From: Saposhnikovia divaricata | Lineage: Eukaryota; Streptophyta; Magnoliopsida; Apiales; Apiaceae | Assembly (NCBI GenBank): GCA_036435485.1 | Contig: CM071600.1 | Span: 47,799,546-47,863,545, forward strand | Direction: 5' to 3' | DNA length: 64,000 nucleotides | Shown here: piece after piece, positions 35,146 to 46,066 of the stretch | How the letters are laid out: every line of letters starts with the position of its first letter | How positions within the stretch are numbered: the first letter of the stretch is position 1 | The notes under the pieces: generated by a model | Told to the model about the DNA's origin: nothing | The model's database searches: none | The model's input: the letters and a program-made list of their open reading frames with translations, nothing else | Translations under genes and position numbers: made by a program

Positions 35146-36842
35146 TTTATACCTTCAATTAACCAAACACCTTCGAACACAAACTTCAATTAATCCAGCT
35201 GGAACCCTAATTGAATCCTTGACCCAAGCTTCGATTAACCCAGTTCAAAGACTAATTGAAACAGAGAAAGGCGAGAGAGAGGCGAGAGAGAGAAGTGAAA
35301 GAAGTGAGACTGAACTGGTGTTTTTCCCCCAATTTTCCCCCACTGTTTGAGTAACCTAATTCTAAATTTTCATGTTACCGCTCCTTTTTTTGTTTGCCGC
35401 TTAGGTCATTTCTATTTTTATTTGCAGTCCATTTCAATAACAGTGTACATTTCTTTTTTATATTCTTTAAAAAAGATTTTAAACTTATTTTAATTTATTG
35501 GTATTAAATTATATTTTTAAATTTATTATTTTCATTATTTTGAAATAATTCACAATTTATTCAAATTATTATTTTCTTTATTAAATTTTTAATAAATTTA
35601 TTTAAAATATAATCATTTTTGGATATTACTATATTTTAAAACTTTTTTATTTGAAATTTATAAACAAAATTTAATATTTATGAAAAATCAATAATTTAAT
35701 TATTTGATGGAATATTATGTTTTAAAATGATTATTTCAATGATTTTGTTAAAATTAATTATTTTTAAAGTCAAATAATTATTAAATCATTAATTTTAAAT
35801 TAAATAAAAATTTTGTTAATGAATACTCTATGGTAATACACCTCATGGTGTTGCCCACTGTAACACCGTTTATAACTAAAGTAACATACTTTTGTGGCTT
35901 TGGTAACACCACAATCAAAAGGTTGCGATAGGTCAAAATTTTCATAGCTATGGTAACATCCAAGATGGTAACACGGTGCCCAAAAGGTTGCAATAGGCCA
36001 TCTATGGCGTAGTGTATCCTCCTCATTGGAGAATCATGCGGCATCTATTTATACAAAGGAAATGTTTAGACATTTTCAACACGAACTTAAACAAAGTGGA
36101 GCCTATGTTGTGAATGAGAGAGATTCCATGAGTACTATGCTATTTAAGGTGTACGAAGCATATAAGACCACGGTGGCGAAGGAAAATAGAAAAGTGTATC
36201 AAATAACCGTGGCCAATGTTATGATAAATTGTATTTGTCGGAAATTTGAAAGTTCGGGAATCATTTGTCGTCATGTTATTCGATACTTGAATATTATGCA
36301 ATGGACGGAGATCCCTTCAAATTTAATTAACTTGAGATGGACAATTGGAGCAAATAAAATTGTCGGGTCTATATCGTATAAACGTCCTATCATTGGCAAT
36401 ATTCTTCAATCACAACCCGCCCGATATACAACTTTGTGCAAAGCCTTTAAAGATCTAACGGCTCGTGGAAGTTGTTCGATTCCAAGATTTAAATATGTCA
36501 TGGAATTGATTGAAAAAGAGGTGGAAGTTGTGGAAAATTTTTCTATAGAGAAGCCTTCTACGAAAAAAAACACCATCACGTGAGGATGAACGTGGAGGTG
36601 GAGATTTTGATGGATTTGAAGATTTTGAAAATTTGGAAGACCCTATAATTTCCACCACTAAAGGTCGCAAGAGGGAAAGAGTGAAGAGTGGCATTGAAAT
36701 GACCAACTCAAAAAAACCAAGGAAATGTAATCGTTGCAAAGAACTTGATGCTAAACATGATTCACGAAATTGTCCAAAAAAATTAGGAGAGTCGATTCCC
36801 GAAAAGTCCAACTCAAAAAAACCAAGGAAATGTAATTCATGA

Positions 36843-37010
36843 TTTTAGTTTTGAGTGAATTTGGTATTGATTTTGTTGATTTGGTTAGCAATTTTCAATT
36901 TGGTGCTTTTGATTTTACTTTTGAGTGAATTTGGTATTGATTTTGTAGATTTGGTTAGCAATTTTCAATTTGGTGCTTTTGATTTTACTTTTGAGCGAAT
37001 TTGGTTAGAA
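36843..37010 (+). repeat. 70-bp tandem repeat, about 2.4 copies
   Basis: TTGAGTGAATTTGG starts at 36851 and 36921, with TTGAGCGAAT at 36991, a strict 70-bp period directly after the transposase stop. It appears to be part of the 3' untranslated region. Confidence 0.85.
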
Positions 37011-37100
37011 ACTAGAAATTTGGTGCTTGAATTTGGTATAGGAAAAAAGAAAAAAGCAGAGCAAAAAATAAAGATCTGTAATTACACTCTATAATAGAGT

Positions 37101-37193
37101 GTAAGTGTTGAAAAAATAGGGGAAGCGCGCTGGAATTACGCTCTATAATAAAGCGTAAGTCCAGCGCGCTTCCCCTGTTTTTTCAACACTTAC
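37101..37193. repeat. Central hairpin of element C
   Basis: Arms 37101-37134 and 37160-37193 are inverted copies of 34 bp with one mismatch (GTAAGTGTTGAAAAAATAGG at the left edge, then GGAAGCGCGCTGGA). The loop is itself a TTACGCTCT...AAGCGTAA palindrome like the terminal repeats. It lies exactly between the two facing genes and could end both transcripts or act as an internal copy of terminal transposase sites. Confidence 0.85.
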
Positions 37194-37475
37194 GATATAT
37201 TATAAATATAGAACGTAAGTACAGGGCTCTTTTGCCCCTGTTTCTCTATTTTTTCAACACCCCCTGTATATCAAACTCAAACACAATCTAGTATTCAATC
37301 TCTAAAAACATTTCAAACATAATCTCTAAAAACAATCTCTAAAAATTTCAACATCTCTAAAAACAATCTATAAAAATTTCAACATTTCATACACAATCTC
37401 TAAAAAAAATCTCTAACTTACAATTTCAACATTTTCAAAATCAAAAAACTAGTAACTTACAATTCCAAAAACAAA
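37194..37475. other. AT-rich 3' region between the facing genes
   Basis: This holds simple CTCTAAAAAC/AATTTC repeats (37300-37420) and no ORF. It probably forms the 3' untranslated part of the ULP1-type gene. Confidence 0.5.
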
Positions 37476-40416
37476 CTAGTAACTTACAATCTCTAAAAAT
37501 TCCAAAAACAAACTAGTAACATACAATCCCGCTAGTCTACAATCGTGGAAATACAAAGACAAATTCCGAGCTTCGTTTTTATGGAGCTCCCAACCAATAC
37601 GCCGTCGAAATGTTTCAATCAAATCTTCATCCCATTGGACACCACACCAAGCTTGGGTATTGCAAGTCAATATACAATCTATATATTTCATAACAAAAGC
37701 TCCACAATCAACCCCATTGGTTTGCCTAGGTCGTTCATAGACGTTTTCAACATCAGGGAATACGACATGTTCAATTTTTTTAGGATCCAACCGATGCAAC
37801 ATGAGAGGGGCCAATTTTTCCTATCAGACAAACATGAATTGTCTAAGTAATGTATCAAACAATATGGACTACTAGAAATTAAATAAAAGGAAGATAAAAT
37901 ATACCACAATGTAGAACTCCGTCTTGTATAGCTCTTTTAATTTCATGTGCTTAGTATCGTCCCTTAGAGGATCAAACAAAGATACTCTAAAAGTGGTCAT
38001 TGACCACAAGAATAGGATCCAATGACCGCCCGTTGCAACCGGCATAATAATATAGTCGAAATTGGTCACCATTCCCCCTTCCTTTATGCCATACGCTCTA
38101 AAGTCCGTATCAATGGCCGTCCATTCACTAGCTTTCCTTTTTGCGGGATTCTTCTTCATAGGTCTGCAATGATGAGCCCCCATTACTTGGAAGAACCACG
38201 GAGACATGAAGTAATATTTGACGGCACCAATTTGATGACCAAAGAGGGTTCTTTCTCTTTTTTTCAAGCAATACAATATAGCAATCGACTATAGTATCCT
38301 CCACTTCATTGCCCGGTTTCAAAGAAATAACCGCTTTTGCACTACAATTAATTGGAAGATTTGTAGGCTTATCACATTCCCACCAATTTTCATTCAACCA
38401 ATCCATTTTATTTATCTTGATCAGCTTTATAAGGGATCATTTATCAAATTGAGCACTAGGACCAACTATGTCCCTTGGATTTGTTAATCAATCCTAAAAT
38501 GAACATAGTGAACAAATGAGTTATTAATGACTTACTAATTAACAAAGTGACATTGTGAAATTACAAATTAGAAATTATACCTCAACTGGAGCCTCTTCCA
38601 GTTCGAAGTGTGCACTAGGATCATCGTCGAATTTAGTAGGATTAAGAATTGGAGCACTATGACCAACCATAAAAGTTTCCTGAGTATCATAAGGATGTTC
38701 ATAGTGTTCATACCCCTCGAAATAATTTTCCTTCTCGGGACTAATTTCTTGGGCCTTTTTTGCCTTTATTTTAGGCAAACAACTCTTGAAATCGGGCCTT
38801 TCATATGTCGGGCCATATGTCTCGAGCATTAATTCATCAAATTTATTCACGAAGTTTGGCAATATTTCCTCGTGAAAAATCCCAGTCATATCATAAGAGC
38901 AAAGCCTACTCATGTGTCGCGCGGTACATATGATCTACAATACATATGAAGCAAGGACAAAGTATAAATATAAATACAAGAATATTCAACGAAACTATCT
39001 CAAATAACATACTCCATGTTATAAAAAATACGTACCAAGTCCATTTCCTTGGGATTGTCGAACTTGTCTTTCGGTTGTTGGAATATTTTCGGATCCTTGG
39101 TTGGTTTTGAAGGCGGCAAAATCTTTAATTTGGTAACATTATATTACCAATCCATATACTCCTCTAGAGATATGGCATTCAAAGGTGGCCCCAAAATACC
39201 AATACCATTATTCACAAATTCATTCCAAACAACTACATATCGATCAAAATTGAGATAATGTTGATTTACAAAAGAATGTTCAGATCTCATCCTCAACGTT
39301 GCCATATCATCCGGTGGTGGCGGCGGAATGATTAATGGAAAACCAAACTGTCTTTCCACCCTTTCCGGAAGTTAATGTTCAACATCTTCAAAAAACACAA
39401 GGGGCACATGAGCTACACCGGCTATAAAGGCCCACTGAAATTGGGGATCAAAATGTCGATAGAAGCGAGCATATGGCCTCCACTTAACCCATTATGCGTC
39501 AAAGTTATCGAACATCCCGCGATATGCATCAATATTGTGATGGACATTAAAGTAGTTAGATTTTCCTGGGCCAATGGGAGCAACCGCCCATGCCAAAGCC
39601 CTAGGTCATATATACTCGGTTTGAGATGCTAGCTTAGGTTGTCCCAGGCGCAACCTCTCACGTGCCCAAAGCATCAATATTGTCAAGCATCCCGAAATGG
39701 ACTTGCAATCCTTATGAAATGCCTCAAATAAATTCCTATATAGATAGTCAAGTGCTGCTGCACCCCAAGCATACCCAAAACTTTAGAAGTATTAATCAAC
39801 AAGGGAATTAATCTTGGATGAGAAACACTGTTTGATTTAGTGGGGAACAAAATCGCCCCACACAAATAAAACACATACCCCTGTGTATATATTTCTAGAA
39901 GCTCCCGATCCTCCTTGTTCGGGCACTTGCAATATCTCTCCCTCAAAAAATTTAATTTCACGCCACCTCTATCCAAAGCATTCTCCCTTTCCTCAAATGA
40001 GAGTGTCGGATCCGGCCAATCACGTAACCAAAGATTTTTTACGTTAATTAGGTCACTCAAAGTTACCGCCTCTCCAACAACCGGAAGCCGCGTCAACATG
40101 TACACATCTTCAAGTATCACCATCATTTCCCCGAAAGTAAATGGAATGTGTTGGTTTCCGACCTCCAACGCTCTACTAATGACGTAATTAAAGACACATC
40201 ATTTTGCATAACGGCTCTTGGGTTGGAAAACATTCCGAAACCCCAATGTTGTAAAAGATGAATTTGATATGGCTCTAATTCCCATTGATTAAGCAACGAG
40301 GTACTGTGACGGATTGTAAGTTTAACTCGATGATCACCAACCCATATTCTACTACTTATATGGTTATCTTGGTCGGTAAGGAGAGAACGATCAACCGGAT
40401 CGCAAAAATCTTCCAT
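37476..40416 (-). pseudogene. Plant mobile domain plus ULP1-like (C48) protease gene of element C
   Basis: ATG 40416 (MEDFCDPVDRSLL) begins a plant-mobile-domain protein: DVSLITSLVERWRSETNTFH, then GEMMVILEDVYMLTRLPVVG, and further PMD-like sequence decodable in shifting frames to about 39370, then FPLIIPPPPPDDMATLR. Acidic linker exons lie at 38913-38575. The C-terminal part is a ULP1-like cysteine protease: GGHWILFLW (His), VSLFDPLRD (Asp) and RQTNGVDCGAFVMKYID (Gln and Cys). The catalytic residues are therefore visible. At least one frame change near 40150 and several in the PMD show decay. Exon limits are not fully resolved. Intact relatives could cut ubiquitin-like proteins; the role in transposition is unknown. 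Confidence 0.8.
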
Positions 40417-41035
40417 CTAAAATCCAATACATACAAAAAACTATAATACATAAAAAAAAATCCAAACTACACAAATTCAAACTTTATCCACAAATCCAAA
40501 CTTTATCCACAAATTCAAACTTTAATCCAATCTTTAATCCAATAAACTTTAAAATGCAAACTTTATCCATAAATCTAAAAATTTAAACCCTAATTCAACA
40601 CTAATTCGATCATAATTCTAAACTAATCCAAAAATTCGAACCCTAATTCGAAATAATCCAAAAATTCGAAATATATATACAAAAATCTACATACATACAT
40701 ACATGTACACAAATCTACAATTAGATTATGATGATGATACATACATACATACATGTACACGATGATATATAGATACACGAAATGATGATGTTACTCACTT
40801 TATATGAAGAAATGATGAGCTTTACTTCCGATTTTCCGGTAGTTTTGCGCTTTACTTCCGATTTTCCGGTGGTTTGTAGAGATTTGTGGTTTGTGGAGGT
40901 TTAATTTTACAAAAGATGTTATGTTTATTCAACCACAATACGCTCTATTATGTTAAAACTCGGTTTTCAAAAAAAACCGCTTACGTTCTATAATGTAGCG
41001 TAAGTAAAAAACAGATCTGAGGGGCATAATTGTAA

Positions 41036-41145
41036 AGTTGCTTACGCTCTATAATAGAGCGTACTACGCTATATAATAGAGCGTAATTATGTTCATCCCA
41101 GCCATTTATTTTGTTAATGGATGGTTATAGATGGGTTTGATTAAT
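41036..41145. repeat. Right terminal inverted repeat of element C
   Basis: It contains CTTACGCTCTATAATAGAGC and GCTATATAATAGAGCGTAA, and ends GATGGGTTTGATTAAT, the imperfect complement of the left end. Confidence 0.7.
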
Positions 41146-42345
41146 ATATATCAAAAAACTGGTCGAAAATGAAAACTGAAAATTGAAAGTTGCAACTTAC
41201 AGTTTTCAGTTGCATTTAGTTGCATATGAGGTTGCATCCAGTTGCATATGCAACCACATGTAACTAACCTTATACACAATTGAAATTTGAGTTTTCATAT
41301 GCGGCTGCGCCGCGCGTATATACAATTGGAAGTTGGCAAAAAAAAATGAAAATCCCACTTTTAATTTTCAGTTGCATTTAGTTGCATATGAGGTTGCATT
41401 CAGTTGCATGTGGTTGCATTCAGTTGCAAAAGAAATTTCCATTTTTCAGTTGTCATTTTCAACTTGTTTTTTGAAATCTATATATATATCGAAAATGAAA
41501 ACTGAAAACTGGAAGTTGCAATTACAGTTTTCAGTTGCATTTAGCTGCATATGAGGTTGCATCTAGTTGCATATGCAACCACATGTAACTAACCTTATAC
41601 ACAATTGAAATTTGAGTTTTCATATGTGGCTGCGCCGCCCTTATATATAGGGGGTGTTTGGGAGAACTTATTTTCAGAATAAGTCAACTTATTTTAAGTT
41701 GAAAGTTGAGATTCCTAACTTTCCAACTTATTTTCCAACTTATTTTTGCAACTTATTGAATCTCAAACATACATTAAATACTTATATAAAAAAAATTATC
41801 AAAATATAATATTTTTACCCGAAAATAAGTCCATAAGCCCGTAAGTTAAGCTGAGCCAAACAGGCCAATAATTGGAAGTTGGCAAAAAAATAAAAATCCC
41901 ACTTTTAATTTTACGTTGCATTTAGTTGCATATGAGGTTGCATTCAGTTGCATGTGATTGCATTCAGTTGCATAAGAAATTTCCATTTTTCAGTTTTCAT
42001 TTTCGACCCGTTTTTTTAAATCTATATATATATATATATATAGATTTCAAAAAACGGGTCGAAAATGAAAACTGAAAACTGGAAGTTGCAACTTACAGTT
42101 TTCAGTTGTATTTAGTTGCATTCAGTTGCATGTGGTTGCATTCAGTTGGATAAGAAAATATGGCCCCTGGCGGGGTCTTGCAACCCAAATCCACCCAAAT
42201 CACCCCACCTTCAAAAAAAAAAAAATTGCATATGCAACCACATATGAAACTGAATACAACCTGCTGCGCAGCCGTTACAACTAAGATAGTATTTTTGCAA
42301 ATAAGATAGTATTTTTGGAAGTAGCTTTTCTTAACAAAAGTAAAA
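41146..42345. repeat. GTTGCAT-type repeat region, multiple copies with hairpins
   Basis: GTTGCATTTAGTTGCATATGAGGTTGCAT-type tracts recur (41195-41260, 41370-41430, 41535-41585, 41920-41975, 42100-42145). TA-centred inverted repeats lie at 41450-41520 and 41991-42074 (arms CAGTTTTCATTTTCGACCCG and complement). A GC-richer GGCCCCTGGCGGGGTC segment near 42160 is shared with 3370-3385. A MITE is inserted at 41650-41866. There is no credible coding sequence; the short frame at 41333-41554 is repeat-derived. Confidence 0.75.
41650..41866. mobile_element. MITE with GGTGTTTGG ends
   Basis: The ends GGGGGTGTTTGGG and CCAAACAGGCC form short inverted repeats, and the interior has several AACTTATTTT words in both orientations. 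The uninterrupted flank is visible at about 41318-41335. The target duplication is unclear, so the superfamily (hAT or PIF/Harbinger) is not settled. Confidence 0.6.
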
Positions 42346-43914
42346 TTGCAAAATTTTACTTTTTATATATATTTATCAAAAAAGCCCATAATAATATGGG
42401 TAATATGTTGCTACAGTTAAATTTAGGAAATTCTCCTAAAGTTAACCATTAAGATTGTGACACATATGCACAATCAATAATGCCCATGCGGGGCCCTTTT
42501 AAATCTATAAAAGAAATCCATCAAAACTACATAGTTTTGAGACCATTTTTCTCTAATAATATTTTATGAGAAAACTGGGCTTGAGGACAAACTTAGGGAT
42601 GTCTACTGAGGTTATAAGTGATTTGTAATTATAAAGTAAGGGGCCTCGTAGGGGCATTTTTGTAAATATAAACTTTTTTCAGTGATTTTACATAAATACC
42701 CTTAAATTTATATTAAAAATGGTTTAATCTCAGGTAGAATCCTGAGATCATCCTCAGGCACATGATTTCATTTGATTTTTGTCAAGTATTAGTATTTGTT
42801 GGAGCAAATATTGGTTTGATACATGGCCTTATTAGGACAGAAGCCTGTAAGTTATGCTAGGCCTAATAGTTAGTACTGGGTCATACCCTTATAGGCCCAA
42901 TTGCTCTTTAGTAGACTATGGAAGCCCTTGTTGTTTTTTGAGTTTGAGGAATGGAAATCTCAACTCATCTAGTGATTAGGGAAAAAAAAAAAATCTGAAC
43001 TCATCTGCATTTATATTGATTTAGAGTTATTTTACGTTTTTCTAATACAGGTTATAGCTATTAAATAATAAAGTTATTTAACCGGACATGACTTGCTCCT
43101 AGGGCCCCGACACTTAAGCACCCCTACAAAAATGTAAATCTTTCTATATAAGATTTTTAAATATGCAACATATATATACATTAGGATCCTAAATTTTGAT
43201 TTTGATTGAGATCCCATAAATCTAAAGGACATATATATATATACATTAGGGTCCCAAATTTTGATTTCGCCTGAGGTTCCATAAATCTAAGGGATATATA
43301 TATAGATTAGGATCTCAAATTTTGATTTCATCTATATTTGGATTTAATTTTAAGATTATGATATTTGTTGGTATTTATTCAATCTACATTAACATAAGAG
43401 TAAATTGAAACCAAGATCTGAAGAACACCAAAGAGATAACTCCACATTAGTTTCCGATTAAAACCGCAGGCAGAATAAATTTGCTCAAGTCCATGATGAA
43501 TGTGTATACACGTCAAGTCTGGCAATGTGTTGCTTATACGGCAACAAGTGTAGACACGAGTAAATCAAAGTGCGGCGCCTGACAAGTGACCACGTGGGAC
43601 TCAAGTACAAGATTCTTCTGGGGATTAGCGTCCTGTACTTGTAACATATTAAATGTGTCATCCTAGAGTAAATAAAAGTTTTTGGTAATTAAAAAAAGTG
43701 GACGGAACCGACGCAGTTGCCGTTGGATGCGCCCGTGTTGCATGCATCGCCTTCAAATCTACGGCGCTCAACTCTGAATCTCTAATCACTTGCCCACTTA
43801 ACTTGCACCCATTTCACCTAGACTTCTCTGCTCTTGTGTTATTTCACGTTTTCTTATTACTTGCCCCGATATATTATCAAAATCGAATAATTAAGAAATG
43901 TTTAGTCCAGAATT
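42346..43914. other. Intergenic, no gene seen
   Basis: This AT-rich stretch has no supported gene. It includes a 63-bp period repeat (43168-43340) and, at 43690-43870, a slightly GC-richer piece with an 80-codon frame (43698-43940) that has no recognisable features. Confidence 0.5.
43168..43340. repeat. Imperfect tandem repeat, period about 63 bp, 2.6 copies
   Basis: The unit contains (TA)n, then ATTAGGATCC, AAATTTTGATTT and CCATAAATCTAA, repeated near 43170, 43232 and 43295 with point differences and variable TA number. Confidence 0.75.
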
Positions 43915-44331
43915 GGGCCTGTTTGGCTGCATACTTCTAAGCCTACTTATGACTTATAAGTCCAAAAAACCTTGTTACGGTTCTTTGCCTACTCAACTTA
44001 TCAAACTAGCTTATAGTTACAAGTTCATAAGTTAAAAGTTAGTAACGACGTACTTTCTTCCAACTCATTTCTTATTACTTGATTTATATAATTGTTTAAT
44101 AATTTATTTTTTTATAAATGTGTTTTTAAATATTTTTTTAATTCTAAATTCTTATTTTGAGATTAATATATTAAATAATTATTTTTTAATTTAATTTAAC
44201 AAATACTCCACTATGTTAAATTTATCCAAACACCTATATAACTTATAAATATTCTTTTACTTATTACTTATATAACCTTATTCATTTTAAGTTAAAAGTT
44301 AATTGTTTCAAGATATCTCAAACATCCACTA
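43915..44331. mobile_element. Possible MITE with GGCCTGTTTGG left end
   Basis: The left side begins GGGCCTGTTTGGCTGC and has repeated CTTATAAGT-type words. The right side ends CAAACATCCACTAAA, an imperfect complement. The interior is very AT-rich. No target duplication is identified. Confidence 0.4.
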
Positions 44332-44571
44332 AATCTTTTAACTATATATGCATCTTGCACGTGTATATGCAGAGAAATATTTTCCTATATTTATGTAAGA
44401 ATATTTTCTTTTTAATTGTCCTGGTAAGAAATCGTACACTGCTTATTTTGATGAAACATTGTGCTGAATGTAATTAATTCGATTAGACAAAAAACTAGAA
44501 TGTGGTGAGTCTGGCCGGTGACTGCAGGTGAGTATTAGAAAGGAAAAACAGGCAAGTCGAATATTGCTGTA

Positions 44572-45231
44572 CAGTAAAACATCTATAAATTAATATAGTT
44601 GGGGCGGGAAAATTCTATTAATTTAAAGAGGTATTAGTTAATCGATAAATTAATAATTATTAATTTATAGAGAATTTTTGACATCAAAGAAAATTAATTT
44701 CCAATTATGTACACTTAAATAGAATAAGTTGTACAATTTATGTTTTACTGAATTCAATATATATTGTTTACAAATTTAATGAGTATTTGCGAGATTCAAA
44801 ATAAATATTCATGTATATTTAGATGATATCAAGGATAAAACAACATTTTTTGAACATTTTTCACGTAAAGAAGCATCCATGACATCAAAAACACTGATTA
44901 ATAACTTTTTAATACTTTACGAAAATACCACATTCGAACTTTTGGATACAACAAAGATTGTTAAAGATGGGTTTCATATAGATTCAAATTTTAAGAAACT
45001 AAATCATATTTTACAAAAGGATGATACATATATTTTTATGATTGTAATGAATTATTAATTTATAATATTATTGGGACCATATATTTATATAGGATTTTCA
45101 AAAAAAAAAATTATCTTATTATCTTATCGAAATTGATCATTTTTTGAACTGGCCCAAATTGGGACCGGAAGAAATTATTAATTTAGAGAGATTATTAATT
45201 TATCGAGTATTAATTTAACGAGGTTTTACTG
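44572..45231. mobile_element. Pogo/Emigrant-like Tc1-mariner element
   Basis: The ends CAGTAAAACATCTATAAATT and, on the complement of the right side, CAGTAAAACCTCGTTAAATT match the terminal sequence I recall for Emigrant/Lemi1 pogo-type elements. TA flanks both ends (44570-44571, 45232-45233). At 660 bp it is longer than most Emigrant MITEs. The interior 44820-45050 has a decayed plus-strand frame (FFEHFSRKEASMTSKTLINN) that may be a remnant of a transposase C-terminus. Confidence 0.75.
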
Positions 45232-45374
45232 TACATTACACGCACTACCTACTTGACATTATATGTTTGATTATTTATGCAATAAAGCCGTGAGCTATAA
45301 GTAACAATATGTGGATTTTATAATTTATCACCTACATTAGCATTTCATGATCTGTCAATACTTCCTCTGGCCAT

Positions 45375-45615
45375 TATTGAGAATGTTAAGATAGATGATA
45401 GTTTAATTTCTAGAAATAGATTAATTTCTAGAAATAGAAAATAGATTTATAATTTCCAGCTGTAAATGATTAGAGAGTTAGTTAGAGAGTTTGTTAGTTT
45501 TTCCCGCTTTTTTCTTTATAACCTCTACTTGTATATAAGAGAGTTAGCTCTCTCATTCTGTACTCTTCTGAATCAATTCAATACATTTCTTTCTCTCTTG
45601 TTCATAAATTTGTCA
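45375..45615 (+). repeat. 5' LTR of element E
   Basis: This 241-bp LTR contains a tandem TTTCTAGAAATAGATTAA-type duplication of 18 bp absent from the 3' LTR. Confidence 0.9.
45532..45539 (+). promoter_or_regulatory. LTR TATA box of element E
   Basis: TATATAAG lies about 77 bp before the LTR end and is followed by a pyrimidine-rich start region. Confidence 0.6.
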
Positions 45616-45627
45616 TGGTATCAGAGC
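45616..45627 (+). other. Primer binding site of element E
   Basis: TGGTATCAGAGC, complementary to initiator-methionine tRNA, abuts the LTR with no spacer. Confidence 0.92.
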
Positions 45628-46066
45628 AAGTTGATGCTTTAATAGCGATCCACTATGAAATCTGTTAATTTCGCCGGCTAATCTCAGGTATTTTTGTTCT
45701 TATTCGTCGTCGTTTTTGTTTTAGCATCTTATTTTCATCGATTTGATGATTGTTTCTGATTCTAGAATCTTCTCTTGATATAGATCGTAATCTCTGTTAT
45801 TTTTTGTTGTTGTTCTTAGATATAGAACATCTCTTGTATCTATATCCCTAATCTGGACTCTGAATAGATCTGTATTACCTGAATTGGCTGATTTCTGCAA
45901 TTGCGATTCTTGAATAGAATCTCTGAATATTTCTTGATTTGATCTTTAATCGTTGATCTTCGTCGTTGAATTCTAGTTTCTGAAATTGAACTTTTAGTCT
46001 CTGAACTATTTTTTTTCTACTCGTATTGTTTATTTTTAACACAAAACTTACCAAAAAATCATATCA

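Larger units (their letters stand above)
31446..36014 (-). mobile_element. Element D: non-autonomous CACTA transposon with captured host exons
   Basis: The ends are CACTACGCCATAGAT on the left and its complement ATCTATGGCGTAGTG on the right, flanked by the 3-bp duplication TAT (31443-31445, 36015-36017). Subterminal 150-200 bp regions carry repeated GCTATGGTAACA and TTGCTATAGG words. No TNPD-like transposase ORF is seen. The 4569-bp element carries, in minus orientation, exon-like segments bounded by splice signals plus a leader-like region near 35150-35340. It resembles a Pack-CACTA. Strand is given as that of the captured sequence. Confidence 0.93.
29808..36842 (+). pseudogene. MULE transposase gene (mudrA-like) with FAR1 DNA-binding domain, split by CACTA
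   Basis: ATG 29808 begins an acidic leader (MASFIFSKLK, then Asp-rich). After a one-base loss near 30056 a FAR1 zinc-binding domain follows (FYRDYGRRIGFEV to VHLVHNHEMV). The MULE core shows the catalytic neighbourhoods VVVFDST (first Asp), IITDQDIALGNVI (second Asp), LYCTWHI and TTSRSESVNAFFDEYV (Glu region). A SWIM zinc finger CICRKFESSGIICRHV and a terminal CCHC knuckle CNRCKELDAKHDSRNC complete it. Lesions: TGA 30401-30403, TAG 30788-30790, TAA 30890-30892, an extra A in the run near 36563, and the 4.6-kb CACTA insertion at 31446. Removing the insertion and one TAT restores the local frame. It binds element ends and cuts DNA in intact relatives; this copy is dead. Confidence 0.92.
29361..41145 (+). 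mobile_element. Element C: Mutator-like element, KAONASHI-type layout
   Basis: Long imperfect terminal inverted repeats begin ATCCAACCAACCCATC on the left and, on the complement of the right end, ATTAATCAAACCCATC. Further in, both contain TTACGCTCTATTATA-type palindromes. Inside are a FAR1/MULE transposase gene (plus strand) and a facing plant-mobile-domain/ULP1 protease gene (minus strand). MULEs carrying a ULP1-like gene are known as KAONASHI and in related groups. A CACTA element is nested inside; without it C is about 7.2 kb. I could not find a clear 9-bp target duplication, so the outer limits are approximate. Every coding part is damaged. Confidence 0.85.

Noticed and set aside
38022..38294. 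Plus-strand frame over the ULP1-type gene
   Set aside because: The minus strand encodes the recognisable protease blocks; this is its complement.
43698..43940. 80-codon frame starting MDGTDAVAVGCARVAC
   Set aside because: It has no recognisable motif, homologue or transcription signals; the slightly GC-richer context alone is not enough.
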